DNA of 63,662 bases from an uncultured Lachnospiraceae bacterium (GTDB lineage Bacteria; Bacillota; Clostridia; Lachnospirales; Lachnospiraceae): positions 1 through 63,662 of the forward strand of contig CAJUCC010000056.1 of the NCBI GenBank assembly GCA_910585205.1. The letters run 5' to 3'. The translations under genes were made by a program, and so were the position numbers. Under the pieces are notes generated by a model. It saw nothing but the letters and a program-made list of their open reading frames with translations. It was not told the origin of the DNA and searched no databases. Shown in pieces: positions 8,514-17,205 of the stretch. Position 1 is the first letter of the stretch. The number at the start of each line of letters is the position of its first letter.

Positions 8514-9524
8514 ATGGCATTAACAGGAGTAATCGGGGCAGGAAGCTGGGGCACGGCTCTGGCGCTTTTGCTGCATCATAACGGACACCGGGTTACGCTC
8601 TGGTCGGCGCTGGCCGATGAGGTAACGCTGTTGCAGACGAAACGGGAAAACCCGGATAAATTGCCGGGAGTGAAGCTGCCGGAGGACATGAAGGTGACAG
8701 CCGATCTGCGGGAAGCCGTGTCGGGGCAGGATATGCTTGTGCTGGCCGTGCCGTCTCCCTTTGTGCGCAGCACGGCGCATCAGATGCGGGAGCTGGTGTC
8801 TGCGGGGCAGATTATTGTCAATGTGGCAAAAGGAATCGAGGAAGCGACGCTGATGACGCTGTCGCAGGTGATCGAGGCGGAGATCCCGCAGGCGGACGTG
8901 GCCGTTATGTCGGGGCCGTCCCATGCCGAGGAAGTGGGAAAAGGGCTCCCGACGACGATCGTGGCGGGGGCAAAGAGCAGAAAGACGGCGGAGTATGTAC
9001 AGTCGCTGTTTATGAGCGAGGTGTTCCGTGTCTATACAAGCCCGGATGTTACCGGCATCGAACTGGGATCGGCGCTGAAAAACGTGGTGGCGCTGGCAGC
9101 CGGTATTGCCGACGGCCTGGGATATGGCGATAATACAAAGGCAGCGCTGATTACAAGAGGGATTGCGGAAATTGCCAGACTGGGGACGGCCATGGGCGGA
9201 AAGGTGGAAACCTTTGCGGGGCTTTCGGGCATCGGTGATCTTATTGTCACCTGTGCCAGCATGCATTCCCGAAACCGGCGTGCCGGCATCCTGATCGGGA
9301 AGGGATACAGTTATGAGGCGGCCATGCAGGAAGTGAAGATGGTCGTGGAAGGGGTGTATTCGGCCAAAGCGGCGCTGGGACTTGCGGCGAAATACGATGT
9401 GACACTGCCGATTATCGAGCAGGTGAACGAGGTGCTCTTTCACGGGAAGAAGGCGGACGAGGCGGTGCGGGATCTGATGCTTCGGGATAAAAAGATCGAA
9501 AATTCGGATATTCCATGGGAATAA
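8514..9524 (+). CDS. gpsA: NAD(P)-dependent glycerol-3-phosphate dehydrogenase
   Basis: A 336-aa cytoplasmic enzyme that reduces dihydroxyacetone phosphate to sn-glycerol-3-phosphate. It has the Rossmann motif G-A-G-S-W-G-T-A at the N-terminus, the V-A-K-G-I-E segment, S-G-P-S-H-A-E-E-V, and the catalytic Lys region A-L-K-N-V-V-A-L-A-A-G. The length is normal for the family. The start follows CTGGAGGG. It follows plsY by 24 nt, so supply and use of glycerol-3-phosphate are encoded together. Confidence 0.94.
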   Translation: MALTGVIGAGSWGTALALLLHHNGHRVTLWSALADEVTLLQTKRENPDKLPGVKLPEDMKVTADLREAVSGQDMLVLAVPSPFVRSTAHQMRELVSAGQIIVNVAKGIEEATLMTLSQVIEAEIPQADVAVMSGPSHAEEVGKGLPTTIVAGAKSRKTAEYVQSLFMSEVFRVYTSPDVTGIELGSALKNVVALAAGIADGLGYGDNTKAALITRGIAEIARLGTAMGGKVETFAGLSGIGDLIVTCASMHSRNRRAGILIGKGYSYEAAMQEVKMVVEGVYSAKAALGLAAKYDVTLPIIEQVNEVLFHGKKADEAVRDLMLRDKKIENSDIPWE

Positions 9525-9555
9525 CGGGAAGAAGGCGACGAAAAAGGAGAAGGGT

Positions 9556-10371
9556 ATGGCAGGAAACAATTTTACGAGTACAAAGGAATATGTGGCTTCG
9601 CAGGAGCTGATGGCCAGTGTGAATGTGGCGATCGCCCTGCAGAAACCGCTGCTGATTAAGGGGGAGCCGGGGACGGGCAAGACGATGCTGGCGGAAGCGG
9701 TTGCGAAATCTCTGGGGAAACGGCTGATCGTGTGGAATATCAAGTCCACGACAAAGGCGCAGGACGGTCTGTATGTGTATGACACGATTCAGCGTCTGTA
9801 TGACGGACAGTTCGGGGAAGAAGGGGTCGACGATATTTCCCGTTATATCAAACTGGGCAAACTGGGGGAGGCGTTTGACAGCGAAGAACAGGTTGTGCTT
9901 TTGATCGATGAGATTGACAAGGCCGATCTGGAGTTTCCCAACGACCTGCTCTGGGAACTGGATCAGATGGAGTTTTATATTCATGAGACAAAGCGTACCG
10001 TGAAGGCAAAACAGCGTCCCATTGTCATCATTACATCCAATGCGGAAAAGGAACTGCCGGATGCGTTTCTGCGCCGCTGTATCTTTCATTATATTGCGTT
10101 TCCCGATGCGGCGCTGATGGAAGAGATCGTAAAGGTGCACTATCCCGACATTGAGGAAAATATTCTGAAAAATGCCATGACGGCGTTTTATGACATACGT
10201 TCGATCCGGGACATCCGCAAAAAGCCGAGTACATCCGAACTGATCGACTGGGTAAACGCGCTGCAGATCGGCGGCATTTCCGCGGACCGGATTCGGGCGG
10301 AACTCCCTTTTATCGGTGTGGTCGTGAAAAAAGACGAGGATTTGCAGACCGTGCTCCATCATGCGGATTAA
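9556..10371 (+). CDS. MoxR-family AAA+ ATPase
   Basis: A 271-aa AAA+ ATPase, probably a chaperone-like partner that activates a VWA-domain protein. It has Walker A G-E-P-G-T-G-K-T (residues 36-43), Walker B V-V-L-L-I-D-E-I-D-K, a sensor-1-like I-T-S-N-A-E, and an arginine-finger region A-F-L-R-R-C. The start follows AAAAAGGAGAAGG. The next gene, 20 nt downstream, encodes a CoxE-like VWA protein, the usual MoxR partner arrangement. The target is unknown. Confidence 0.85.
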   Translation: MAGNNFTSTKEYVASQELMASVNVAIALQKPLLIKGEPGTGKTMLAEAVAKSLGKRLIVWNIKSTTKAQDGLYVYDTIQRLYDGQFGEEGVDDISRYIKLGKLGEAFDSEEQVVLLIDEIDKADLEFPNDLLWELDQMEFYIHETKRTVKAKQRPIVIITSNAEKELPDAFLRRCIFHYIAFPDAALMEEIVKVHYPDIEENILKNAMTAFYDIRSIRDIRKKPSTSELIDWVNALQIGGISADRIRAELPFIGVVVKKDEDLQTVLHHAD

Positions 10372-10391
10372 TAGCGGAGGGAGGAAGGCCT

Positions 10392-11600
10392 GTGTTTCAG
10401 AAATTTTTTGACGTATGCAAGGCAAAAGGGCTGAAGATCACATTGAGCGAGTGGCTTACTCTGCAGGAAGCGCTTGACAAAGGGCTTGCAGGCAGCAATC
10501 TGACGGAATTTTATTATCTTTCGCGTATGATTCTGGTGAAAAGCGAAGTGGAGTTTGATAAGTTCGATATGGCGTTTGAGGAGTGCTTTCAGGGAATACA
10601 GTCCGAAAACGCACTGACAAATCAGATGCTCCGCTGGCTCAATAAAGAAGAAATGAACGAAATGCTGCAGATCGAAGAGAAACAATGGCTCAATCAGTTG
10701 GAAGAGATCAAAGTGGACAAGGAAGATGTGGAGCAGAAGTTCAAAGACCGCCTGAAAGATCAGGACAGCGAACACAACGGCGGCAGTTTCTGGATCGGCA
10801 CGATGGGAAAAACCTCATTCGGCAATACCGGCGGCAATATCGGCGGTGTACGGGTGGGCGGACAGACGGGCTATCAGTCTGCCTTTGCCGTGATCGGAGA
10901 GCGGAAGTTCCGGGATTTCCGGGACGACAGAGTGCTGGATAACCGGCAGTTTCAGCAGGCGCTGCGCCGTCTGCGTCAGTTCTCGACGAGACTGGATATT
11001 CCCAAAACGGAGCTGGATATTAACGGTACGATTGACAAGACATGCAATAACGGCGGCTGCCTGCAGATCGTGATGGAGAAGCCCCGGAAAAATGCGGTGA
11101 AACTGCTGTTGCTTATGGATTCGGGCGGAACGATGATTCCGTATACGAAACTGCTCAATGATCTGTTCCAGTCGGTCAATAAATCCAACCATTATAAAGA
11201 TGTCAAAGTCTATTATTTTCACAACTGTATTTACAGCCATCTGTACAAGACACCGGAGTGTGAAAACGGTGACTGGATTGAGACGGAATGGATGTTCCGC
11301 AATCTGGACAGCGATTATAAGGTGATTATTGTCGGCGATGCGGCGATGGCGCCGGAAGAACTTTATTCGGAGAGCGGCAATTACCGCGGGCCGAACGGCG
11401 GCCTTTCGGGTATGGACTGGCTGCTGCTTCTGAAAAAACATTATAAAAAGATTGTCTGGATGAACCCGAAGATGGCGCCGGGCCGTGCACCGTGGAGAGA
11501 GGCGGAGACGGCGGTCAAAGAAGTCTTCCCCATGTATAAGCTGACGGTGGACGGACTGAACCGGGCGATGACGGTTCTGATGACGCAGGCGAAACGATAA
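10392..11600 (+). CDS. CoxE-like VWA-domain protein
   Basis: A 402-aa protein, start GTG 10392 behind GGAGGGAGGAAGG. The N-terminal half is helical; the C-terminal half is a von Willebrand A domain with a metal-site motif D-S-G-G-T in L-L-L-L-M-D-S-G-G-T-M instead of the classical D-x-S-x-S. From memory, D-x-G-G-[ST] is a variant found in CoxE-like proteins. It is paired with the MoxR ATPase and probably ends the operon. Substrate and process are unknown. Confidence 0.78.
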   Translation: MFQKFFDVCKAKGLKITLSEWLTLQEALDKGLAGSNLTEFYYLSRMILVKSEVEFDKFDMAFEECFQGIQSENALTNQMLRWLNKEEMNEMLQIEEKQWLNQLEEIKVDKEDVEQKFKDRLKDQDSEHNGGSFWIGTMGKTSFGNTGGNIGGVRVGGQTGYQSAFAVIGERKFRDFRDDRVLDNRQFQQALRRLRQFSTRLDIPKTELDINGTIDKTCNNGGCLQIVMEKPRKNAVKLLLLMDSGGTMIPYTKLLNDLFQSVNKSNHYKDVKVYYFHNCIYSHLYKTPECENGDWIETEWMFRNLDSDYKVIIVGDAAMAPEELYSESGNYRGPNGGLSGMDWLLLLKKHYKKIVWMNPKMAPGRAPWREAETAVKEVFPMYKLTVDGLNRAMTVLMTQAKR

Positions 11601-11611
11601 ACCGGTTTCTG

Positions 11612-11640
11612 TCATATTTGCGCTGCCCCTTTCATACATT
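11612..11640 (+). promoter_or_regulatory. Sigma-E promoter of spoIVA
   Basis: TCATATT, 14 nt, CATACATT. This closely matches the mother-cell sigma-E consensus (k-m-ATATT and CATACA-n-T) with correct spacing. The predicted transcript starts near 11646, about 20 nt before the spoIVA ATG. The known biology (spoIVA is a sigma-E gene) agrees. Confidence 0.82.
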
Positions 11641-11660
11641 ACAGTAAGTATGGAAGGGGT
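11626..11660 (+). repeat. Dyad overlapping the spoIVA -10
   Basis: The arms CCCCTTTCATAC and GTATGGAAGGGG pair over 12 bp with one wobble and are followed by TAATTTT. It may weakly terminate the upstream operon. The sigma-E transcript would contain only the right arm, which carries the ribosome-binding site. Confidence 0.5.
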
Positions 11661-11666
11661 AATTTT

Positions 11667-13154
11667 ATGGACGTAAATACAAAGCAGGAATATGACTTAT
11701 ACAACGATATAAAATTCCGGTGCGGCGGGGAGATTTATCTGGGGGTAGTGGGACCGGTGCGGACCGGAAAGTCCACGTTTATCAAGCGGTTTATGGATTT
11801 GATGGTACTGCCTTATATGACTGACGAGCATGCCAGGGCGCGCGCCCAGGATGAATTGCCGCAGAGTTCCGGGGGAAAGACGATTACGACCACAGAGCCG
11901 AAATTCATTCCCAAAGAGGCGGCAGGGGTGACGCTGAGCGGCGGCGTGGATGTAAAAGTGCGGCTGATCGACTGTGTGGGGTATATGGTGGAAGGCGCGG
12001 CCGGACATATGGAGGCCGATGCGGAGCGGATGGTCAGAACGCCCTGGTCGGATGCGGAGATCCCCTTTACACAGGCGGCGGAGATCGGGACACGAAAGGT
12101 AATCAGTGAGCATTCCACGATTGGCATTGTGGTGACAACGGACGGCAGCTTCGGCGAACTGCCGCGGGAAAATTACATAGAGGCGGAAGAGAGAACGGTT
12201 GGCGAGCTGAAAAAGCTGCGAAAACCCTTTGTCGTTCTGCTGAATACGGAAAAGCCGTACTCGGGAGACGCGAAAAAGCAGGCGCAGGAGCTGACGGAAA
12301 AATACGGCGTCAGCGTTTTGCCGGTAAACTGTGAACAACTGAAAGAAAGTGACATTTACCATATTCTCGAACATGTATTGTATGAGTTTCCGCTTTCCAT
12401 GATCGAATTTTACCTGCCCAAGTGGGTGGAAATGCTGCCGATGACGCATCCGCTGAAAGCGGATATTGTGGAACAGATCGGCGGTCTTGTCAAAGATCTG
12501 AATACGATCCGGGATGCCATGGAACATCCGATTATTCTGACAAGCGAATACGTCAAGCGCTGCAAGATGGACGGCATTTCCATGGCGGAGGGCACGGTCC
12601 GGGTTGTGCTGGAAGTGGAGGACGCCTATTATTATCAGATGTTGAGTGAGCTGATCGGCGAGGAAATTACGGGAGAATACCATCTGATTTCCATTATGAA
12701 AGAGCTGGCGCGGATGAAAAAAGAATATGTGAAAGTTATCCATGCCATAGAATCCGTGCGGGCAAAGGGATACGGCGTCGTCACGCCGGATCGGGAGGAA
12801 ATCACGCTTGCCACGCCGGAAGTGATCCGTCACGGCAATAAATACGGTGTCAAGATCAAAGCGGAAAGTCCGTCGATTCATATGATACGAGCCAATATCC
12901 GCACCGAGATCGCACCGATTGTGGGGACGCAGCAGCAGGCGGAGGATCTGATTCACTATATTTCCGATGCGGGCAATACCGAGGACGGCATCTGGGAGAC
13001 AAATATCTTCGGCAAGACCGTGGAACAGCTTGTAAATGACGGCATCTCGGGCAAGATTGCCATGATCGGAGACGAGAGCCAGGTGAAACTGCAGGAGACG
13101 ATGCAGAAGATCGTCAATGATTCCAACGGCGGGATGGTGTGCATTATTATTTAG
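11667..13154 (+). CDS. spoIVA: Stage IV sporulation protein A, spore coat basement ATPase
   Basis: A 495-aa cytoskeletal ATPase that polymerises on the outer forespore membrane to anchor the spore coat. The P-loop G-P-V-R-T-G-K-S-T lies at residues 29-37, followed by a TRAFAC-type GTPase-like domain that hydrolyses ATP, then a middle region and a C-terminal domain ending in G-M-V-C-I-I-I. The length matches the family (about 492). The start follows GGAAGGGG. A sigma-E promoter lies directly upstream and a terminator about 100 nt downstream, so it is monocistronic. This gene marks the organism as a spore former. Confidence 0.95.
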   Translation: MDVNTKQEYDLYNDIKFRCGGEIYLGVVGPVRTGKSTFIKRFMDLMVLPYMTDEHARARAQDELPQSSGGKTITTTEPKFIPKEAAGVTLSGGVDVKVRLIDCVGYMVEGAAGHMEADAERMVRTPWSDAEIPFTQAAEIGTRKVISEHSTIGIVVTTDGSFGELPRENYIEAEERTVGELKKLRKPFVVLLNTEKPYSGDAKKQAQELTEKYGVSVLPVNCEQLKESDIYHILEHVLYEFPLSMIEFYLPKWVEMLPMTHPLKADIVEQIGGLVKDLNTIRDAMEHPIILTSEYVKRCKMDGISMAEGTVRVVLEVEDAYYYQMLSELIGEEITGEYHLISIMKELARMKKEYVKVIHAIESVRAKGYGVVTPDREEITLATPEVIRHGNKYGVKIKAESPSIHMIRANIRTEIAPIVGTQQQAEDLIHYISDAGNTEDGIWETNIFGKTVEQLVNDGISGKIAMIGDESQVKLQETMQKIVNDSNGGMVCIII

Positions 13155-13250
13155 GGGCAGAGGACTGCGTTTGCAGCGGGTTTTGCACCGGCAGCAGAAA
13201 AAACGACAGCATTTTTCTATGTAAAAAATCAGGTGTGGTTTTTAAGAGAA

Positions 13251-13284
13251 TCCCCCGGCTTTCCGTTTCGGAGCCGGGGATTTT
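13251..13284 (+). terminator. Rho-independent terminator after spoIVA
   Basis: The arms TCCCCGGCT and AGCCGGGGA enclose an 11-nt loop and are followed by TTTTAT. Confidence 0.8.
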
Positions 13285-13428
13285 ATCGTTATAAGAAAAG
13301 TTGCGGGCATCGGGCGAAACCGGATATTTTATCTTGCACCCGGTCCGGGAATGCCTTACAATAAAGTTATAATCAGGTTATCAGAGGCGGCCGGATATAT
13401 GATAGGGATGTCGGGGAAGGAGAGGGCT

Positions 13429-13860
13429 ATGGGAATTGCGTTGTCGGATCTGATCGAAACAATGGGCAGAGCCGTCCAGAACGCCAATACGGCTGTCGAG
13501 CAGGCAGCAGCGGCGGCGTATCTCGGACAAGGGTATGAAATGCGTGATACGGGAGACGGATCGAAAGCGTATGTTCCGGTCTGCTATACCATTCAGATTC
13601 CTTCCGCACCGGATGAGAAGCAGATACAGGTGCCGGTGACGGCGCTTCTGCATCATACGTCACTGCGCCTGGAGCAGGTAGACATCAAACTGAAGTTCAG
13701 AGTGGAGGACTGTCGGGAGGGGGATATGATGGTATCGGTGGCCGCATCGGACAACGGCGCCGGCAGTGAGACGCTGAGCGAAATGGCGCTGCAGTTCAGA
13801 AACGAGCCGCCGGCGGAGGGAATGGCAAGAGTAAACCAGCATCAGACACAAATATTATAA
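13429..13860 (+). CDS. DUF2589-like protein (first of a pair)
   Basis: A 143-aa protein. It opens with M-G-I-A-L-S-D-L-I-E-T-M-G-R-A-V-Q-N-A-N, an amphipathic helix, followed by a beta-rich domain (V-D-I-K-L-K-F-R-V) and a tail P-P-A-E-G-M-A-R-V. The tail recurs in the next gene product as P-P-S-E-G-M-A-K-L, so the two are paralogues. The start ATG 13429 has GGAAGGAGAGGG upstream; the longer open frame lacks a site. The family name is from memory and no biochemical function is established. Confidence 0.6.
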   Translation: MGIALSDLIETMGRAVQNANTAVEQAAAAAYLGQGYEMRDTGDGSKAYVPVCYTIQIPSAPDEKQIQVPVTALLHHTSLRLEQVDIKLKFRVEDCREGDMMVSVAASDNGAGSETLSEMALQFRNEPPAEGMARVNQHQTQIL

Positions 13861-13875
13861 AAGGAGGAGAGCGGT

Positions 13876-14499
13876 ATGGAAACAAATGAAAAGCTGCCGG
13901 ATACCACACTGGTGGAAAAAAATGGCAACACAGAGATTGCGGACACAAATGACGGAAGTGTTGTGGATCAGTTTGTCGGTGTGCCGATTGAGTCTTTGAT
14001 CTGTGGCCCGATCGTCGCTGCGGCAAAGGGACAGCAGGAGCTGACGGCCGTCTACATTGACGGGATCAAAAAGCTGGCATATGACAAAGACGGCAAAACG
14101 AATACACTCCATTTTGAGTATGACCGTCCGATTGTCAATGCCGACAAGAGTGTGGGGACAAAGACATTTAAACTGGATGCGCCGCTGATTTCTCTTGTGC
14201 CGGTGCCTGCATTTACCATGGATGAGTTGACGGTTGATTTTGAGATGGAAGTAAAAGATACACAGATGCAGGACGATAAGACGCACGAAGACGTGAGCAC
14301 GGATGTGAGTTATAATTCATGGTTCGGGTTGGATGTCTCCATTACGGGAAACATTTCTTCCGACAGCGAGCGGAAGCGGCAGACCGACAGCAGCGCAACC
14401 TATAAGATACATGCCCGCGCCGTTCAGCAGCCGCCTTCCGAAGGAATGGCGAAACTGACATCGTTGTTTGCGCAGGCTATGGAGCCGCTTCCGAAGTAA
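13876..14499 (+). CDS. DUF2589-like protein (second of a pair)
   Basis: A 207-aa protein with the DUF2589 layout: an N-terminal D-Q-F-V-G-V-P-I-E-S-L-I-C-G-P-I helix, alternating beta strands (S-L-V-P-V-P-A-F-T-M-D-E-L-T-V-D-F-E-M), and the shared tail P-P-S-E-G-M-A-K-L. It has no signal peptide or membrane span and is presumably cytoplasmic. It starts 15 nt after the first copy behind AAAGGAGGAGAG. The two probably form a heteromeric assembly, which is inference from paralogy and adjacency. Confidence 0.65.
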   Translation: METNEKLPDTTLVEKNGNTEIADTNDGSVVDQFVGVPIESLICGPIVAAAKGQQELTAVYIDGIKKLAYDKDGKTNTLHFEYDRPIVNADKSVGTKTFKLDAPLISLVPVPAFTMDELTVDFEMEVKDTQMQDDKTHEDVSTDVSYNSWFGLDVSITGNISSDSERKRQTDSSATYKIHARAVQQPPSEGMAKLTSLFAQAMEPLPK

Positions 14500-14511
14500 G
14501 CAGGAGTGTCT

Positions 14512-15123
14512 ATGTCATTTTATGCGGATACATATAATATGAAAGAGGGCACGCCGTTTCGCAATGTTGTCGGTTCCACAGACGATCCCAAAATGAGCAT
14601 TGTTGAGTACGGGACCGGGCGTACGATCGCAAGGGCGCCCTGGTTGAGTGCATGGTCCTATCATAAATGTGGTGTTACATCCTGGCGCTGTGCCTGTTGT
14701 CACCACTGGGCCGAGGTAGGCGGACATATTGTACTGGGTGACGGATCGGATGCGGACGATGCACCGGTTGACAAAGATTCTCTGCGGGATACGAACAGAG
14801 TGTTTATCATACCGCTTTGCAAATCGTGCAATAACCAGGAGCGCGTTCTGTATTCGATATATCAGGTACAGATTATACAACTATGGGCTTTCGGGAGTGA
14901 CGGGACCTTTGACGGGAGCTATCTGGCGCTTGATGAAACGGTACGAACGGAGAGGGAATTCAGAAGGCGATATGAAGAAGAAAAAATGAGACATGATAAC
15001 TGGGTGGCGGCTGTAGCCGCAACACCTGGTAAACTGCATCCGCGCGATAAGGAGATTTTGAGGAATTCATCCGTCTCCGGGCCGTCTCATTCTTCTTCCG
15101 TATCTTTGCCGGCTTATCAATAG
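14512..15123 (+). CDS. Treble-clef/HNH-like zinc protein
   Basis: A 203-aa protein. A C-A-C-C-H-H segment (residues 63-68), G-G-H-I-V near 73-77, and I-I-P-L-C-K-S-C-N-N around 101-110 give two Cys pairs with an intervening His, as in HNH or treble-clef folds where the conserved P-L-C-x2-C-N sits on the second zinc knuckle. The C-terminal third is charged and Ser-rich. The start ATG 14512 follows CAGGAG. It follows the DUF2589 pair by 12 nt, so it is probably in the same operon. Nuclease activity is not demonstrated by sequence alone. Confidence 0.5.
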   Translation: MSFYADTYNMKEGTPFRNVVGSTDDPKMSIVEYGTGRTIARAPWLSAWSYHKCGVTSWRCACCHHWAEVGGHIVLGDGSDADDAPVDKDSLRDTNRVFIIPLCKSCNNQERVLYSIYQVQIIQLWAFGSDGTFDGSYLALDETVRTEREFRRRYEEEKMRHDNWVAAVAATPGKLHPRDKEILRNSSVSGPSHSSSVSLPAYQ

Positions 15124-15161
15124 TACAAAACAGAAAAAGCAAGTGCGCAGGGAGGGAAGAT

Positions 15162-15491
15162 ATGACAGACAGTGAAAAATTGGATTTGATTTTAAATAAA
15201 ATAAATGATATGGATGAAAAGGTAGATCGTCTGGACGAAAAAGTAAATGAACTGGATGAAGCGGTAAATCATCTGAAAGTTGAGTTGAAAGAGATCGGGC
15301 AGAAGGTGACAAAGACGGAAATCATTATTGAAAATGAAATCCGCGTTAATATCCAGCGGGTTGCCGAAGGGCATCTTGATCTGTCGCGAAAGCTGAATGA
15401 ATGCATTAAGCTGTCGAGCGATATAAAGGACAGGCAGGAGATTCAGGATATTTATATCAATATGCATCACAGTAAATTAAAGGCGTTGTAA
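15162..15491 (+). CDS. Small coiled-coil protein
   Basis: A 109-aa protein dominated by heptads (D-M-D-E-K-V-D-R-L-D-E-K-V-N-E-L-D-E-A-V) from residues 7 to about 60, then a second helical stretch. There is no signal peptide. Proteins of this type are frequent in clostridia with no known function. Start ATG 15162 behind GGGAGGGAAG. It is the last gene before a terminator, so it may belong with the DUF2589 cluster. Confidence 0.65.
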   Translation: MTDSEKLDLILNKINDMDEKVDRLDEKVNELDEAVNHLKVELKEIGQKVTKTEIIIENEIRVNIQRVAEGHLDLSRKLNECIKLSSDIKDRQEIQDIYINMHHSKLKAL

Positions 15492-15524
15492 CTGTCGGCC
15501 GTTACAGCGCGGCGCGTCTTATTT

Positions 15525-15572
15525 CCCGGAATCCCCGGACAGCTTTGTAACTGTCCGGGAGCCGGGTTCTTT
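15525..15572 (+). terminator. Terminator between the coiled-coil gene and the convergent YHYH gene
   Basis: Inner arms CCCGGACAG / CTGTCCGGG and outer arms CCCGG / CCGGG are followed by TTCTTT. It can serve the plus strand, and its 3' part touches the stop of the convergent gene. Confidence 0.65.
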
Positions 15573-16155
15573 ATGATACCCCATTGTTCATACAATAAAA
15601 GATATAGTATTGTGCCAGATTATCACCAAAGACAGCGGCCAGATCGGGATTTGCCTCACGATATGCCCATACGTTAAAAACCGCGTTTCCCTGTCTGCCT
15701 TCTGCCATACCGACGGTCAGAAAGTGCTGAAAGAGCAGAGTTTCGTCTGTACCGTAAACGGCGGCGGCATCGGGATTGGCAGCGGCGTAATATGCGGCGT
15801 CATATACGGCCGCGTAATTGACTGCCGATTCGGCAGCCGGCTCCGCAGTCTGCACCGGCGGCTGTGCTGGGACAGCGGGCAACGGCACCGGCGTCGGCAG
15901 AGCAGGCGCTGGCACGGGTTCCTGCGGTGTGTCATACGGGCATACTCCGTTTTCATGCAGATGCGCCGGGTAGCCATGATGATAGTGATAAGAGCCGAGA
16001 CCGCTGGCGTTCTTATAATCATGGTGTCCGCCGCCGGAATCCGTTCTGCCGGAATGTGCGGATGCGGTGAGAAGCGTGCCGGGCGCCGTAAGGGAGCCGG
16101 CAGTGACAAGTAAGGCCAATACAGTTGCTGCAAAGCGTTTCCATGTGTGTTTCAT
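15571..16155 (-). CDS. Secreted YHYH-domain protein
   Basis: A 194-aa exported protein. Residues 1-33 form a signal peptide (K-R-F-A-A-T-V-L-A-L-L-V-T-A-G) with an A-S-A cleavage site. Directly after comes a His-rich YHYH motif, H-S-G-R-T-D-S-G-G-G-H-H with G-S-Y-H-Y-H-H-G, found at the N-terminus of many secreted proteins and possibly metal-binding. A Pro/Ala linker follows, then a C-terminal domain with repeated A-x-x-Y-x-x-x-N-P-D-A/L-A-A-x-x-G units (two copies). The start at 16155 has GAAGGAGG 7 nt upstream. Confidence 0.75.
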   Translation of the reverse strand: MKHTWKRFAATVLALLVTAGSLTAPGTLLTASAHSGRTDSGGGHHDYKNASGLGSYHYHHGYPAHLHENGVCPYDTPQEPVPAPALPTPVPLPAVPAQPPVQTAEPAAESAVNYAAVYDAAYYAAANPDAAAVYGTDETLLFQHFLTVGMAEGRQGNAVFNVWAYREANPDLAAVFGDNLAQYYIFYCMNNGVS

Positions 16156-16232
16156 AGCATTTCCTCCTTCATAATCGTGGTTACGGATCAGGGATATGAT
16201 ACCGTGCCCTGGACGGTACAACGTCTGCCAAG

Positions 16233-16241
16233 ATTATACCA
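16233..16241 (-). promoter_or_regulatory. Extended -10 promoter of the YHYH gene
   Basis: TGGTATAAT on the minus strand, an extended -10, with no good -35. The leader to the start at 16155 is about 70 nt. Confidence 0.45.
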
Positions 16242-16376
16242 TATATTCCCGGGCGATAAAAGGCAGTGAATTCGCTTGCGGGATATGCGGTTTGGAAGTA
16301 CAATGGTCAGGTATGGGCTGTGTACGGATCCGGATACAATGCGGGGCATCGCAAAACAGAACAGGAAAGAGAGGAA

Positions 16377-17203
16377 ATGGCAATGACATATGATTTTCTG
16401 GTAGTGGGAGCGGGACTGTTTGGCAGCGTTTTTGCGCATGAGGCGGCAAAGCACGGGAAGCGGGTATCGAAACGCCGCGCAACCTGGAAGAGCAGGCGAT
16501 TCGTCTGGTCGGACGGGATATTTATGAAAAGCTCGTCAGGGGATATACGGAAAAGCAGTGGGGAAAACGGGCCACGGAGCTGCCGGCATTTATTATCCGG
16601 CGTTTGCCGGTGCGGTTTGTCTATGACAATAATTATTTTAACGATACCTACCAGGGCATACCGATCGGCGGTTATACCCGGGTTGTTGAAAAGATGCTGG
16701 ACGGGCTGGAAGTCCGGCTGGAGACGGATTTTCTGCAGGAGCGGCAGGCGTTGTCCGCGCTTGCCGAGCGGATTGTCTATACGGGGATGATCGATGCCTG
16801 GTATGATTACTGTTACGGGGAACTGGAGTATCGCAGTCTGCGGTTTGAAACGCAGGTTCTGGATGTGGAAAACTATCAGGGCAATGCGGTGGTGAATTAT
16901 ACCGAATACGAGGTGCCGTATACCCGGATTATCGAACATAAGCACTTTGAATATCAGTGCCAGAGCGATACCGTGAATCCCCGGACCGTAGTGACAAAAG
17001 AGTATCCCCATGTCTGGCGCCATGGGGATGAACCGTATTATCCGTTGAACGACGAGAAAAACAATGCCATCTATGAGAAATACCGCGCCAGAGCCGCGCA
17101 GGAAAAACAGGTGATTTTCGGCGGCAGGCTGGGGCTGTATCGGTATTTTGACATGCATCAGGTTGTGGAGGCAGCGCTGGACTGCGCGCAGCGCTATCTG
17201 TAA
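16377..17203 (+). pseudogene. glf: UDP-galactopyranose mutase with an internal out-of-frame deletion
   Basis: The first frame encodes the FAD-binding N-terminus (M-A-M-T-Y-D-F-L-V-V-G-A-G-L-F-G-S) up to H-G-K-R-V. The next frame picks up at A-G-I-E-T-P-R-N-L-E-E-Q-A and continues through G-Y-T-E-K-Q-W-G and G-I-P-I-G-G-Y-T-R to the end (17203). About 90 residues of the intact enzyme (usually about 370) are missing, and the frame shifts at 16460-16466. The sequence GCGGGT fits both sides of the junction, as expected for a microhomology deletion. The intact enzyme makes UDP-galactofuranose for surface glycans. Its stop is 2 bp from the convergent aroA stop. Confidence 0.85.
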
Positions 17204-17205
17204 AT

